Shown: piece by piece, positions 63,964 through 64,000 of the stretch
Layout: each line of letters opens with the position of its first letter
Numbering within the stretch: position 1 is the stretch's first letter
Assembly: GCF_023544665.1 (NCBI RefSeq)
Contig: NZ_JAMJFL010000001.1
Coordinates: 248,001 to 312,000 of the forward strand
Source of the DNA: Streptomyces sp. YS415
Lineage (GTDB): Bacteria; Actinomycetota; Actinomycetes; Streptomycetales; Streptomycetaceae
Direction of reading: 5' to 3'
DNA length: 64,000 nt
Made by a program: the position numbers and the translations under genes
Notes under the pieces: generated by a model
The model's database searches: none
What the model was told of the DNA's origin: nothing
The model's input: only the letters and a program-made list of their open reading frames with translations

Positions 63964-64000
63964 ATGACCAGCACGCCCCGTCCGCCCAGCCCCCTGGACC
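63964..64000 (+). CDS. 5' end of a gene, possibly hisI (truncated by window)
   Basis: Only twelve codons are visible, MTSTPRPPSPLD, from ATG 63964. I recall a similar N-terminus in Streptomyces phosphoribosyl-AMP cyclohydrolase (HisI), whose gene lies a few genes from hisF in S. coelicolor. This is weak evidence, so no symbol is given. The start has no ribosome site; a -10-like CACAAT lies 7 nt upstream. Confidence 0.35.
   Translation, partial: MTSTPRPPSPLD

Overview
The window is a high-GC actinobacterial chromosome segment, almost certainly Streptomyces. The evidence is very high GC with G/C-ending codons, frequent GTG starts and ATGA/GTGA gene overlaps. The content also fits: a full division and cell-wall (dcw) cluster ending in sepF-ylmG-divIVA, an FtsZ ending in LDVPDFLK, a polar-growth DivIVA with a long Gln/Gly/Pro/Met linker, a T-box-controlled ileS, and a his operon carrying the dual-function isomerase priA. 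From memory the gene order resembles the S. coelicolor SCO2043-SCO2100 region. No integrase, transposase, phage gene, tRNA, rRNA or CRISPR array was seen.

Layout. 1-1.97 kb: a YhgE/Pip-type membrane protein and a degenerate ABC ATPase behind a TetR-like operator. 2.0-4.2 kb: a HEPN-family protein, a methyltransferase and a DUF3040 membrane protein. 4.28-9.07 kb (minus): a MoxR-DUF58-transglutaminase operon. 9.3-9.85 kb: a beta-carbonic-anhydrase-like gene. 10.28-27.96 kb (plus): rsmH, ftsL, ftsI, murE, murF, mraY, murD, ftsW, murG, ftsQ, ftsZ, pgeF, ylmE, sepF, ylmG, divIVA, closed by a 19-bp hairpin terminator. 28.1-31.6 kb (minus): ileS with a translational T-box leader. 31.8-37.2 kb: a TraR/DksA protein with a histone-H1-like tail, lspA, rluD, a GNAT acetyltransferase and a CPA1 antiporter. 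37.2-45.0 kb, mostly minus: MscS channel, a hydrolase (plus), an M43 protease, PhoD, a DsbA-like protein, a membrane protein and a DUF2252 protein. 45.2-48.7 kb: dnaE. 48.8-57.3 kb: small proteins, a NYN nuclease, an ABC exporter pair, DUF2567, a 24-aa ribosomal protein (bL37 type), YbaK, a LON-domain protein and two poorly characterised genes. 57.46-63.18 kb: hisD-hisC-hisB-(54-aa membrane protein)-hisH-priA-ridA-hisF. The window ends with a TIGR03085 protein and the first codons of a plus-strand gene, perhaps hisI.

How the genes work together. The mur genes, mraY and murG make lipid II. FtsW and FtsI use it at the septum assembled by FtsZ, FtsQ, FtsL and SepF, while DivIVA directs tip extension. 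The ftsZ upstream region carries a BldD-type box and WhiA-type GACAC elements around a good promoter, which fits developmental control of sporulation septation. The his genes are translationally coupled, and PriA is expected to serve both histidine and tryptophan synthesis.

Most of the window is conserved core genome and I found no convincing wholly new system. The most notable items are an IleRS with a GAHH version of the HIGH motif, an ABC ATPase lacking its catalytic motifs, the ftsZ regulatory region, the T-box, and several very small genes.
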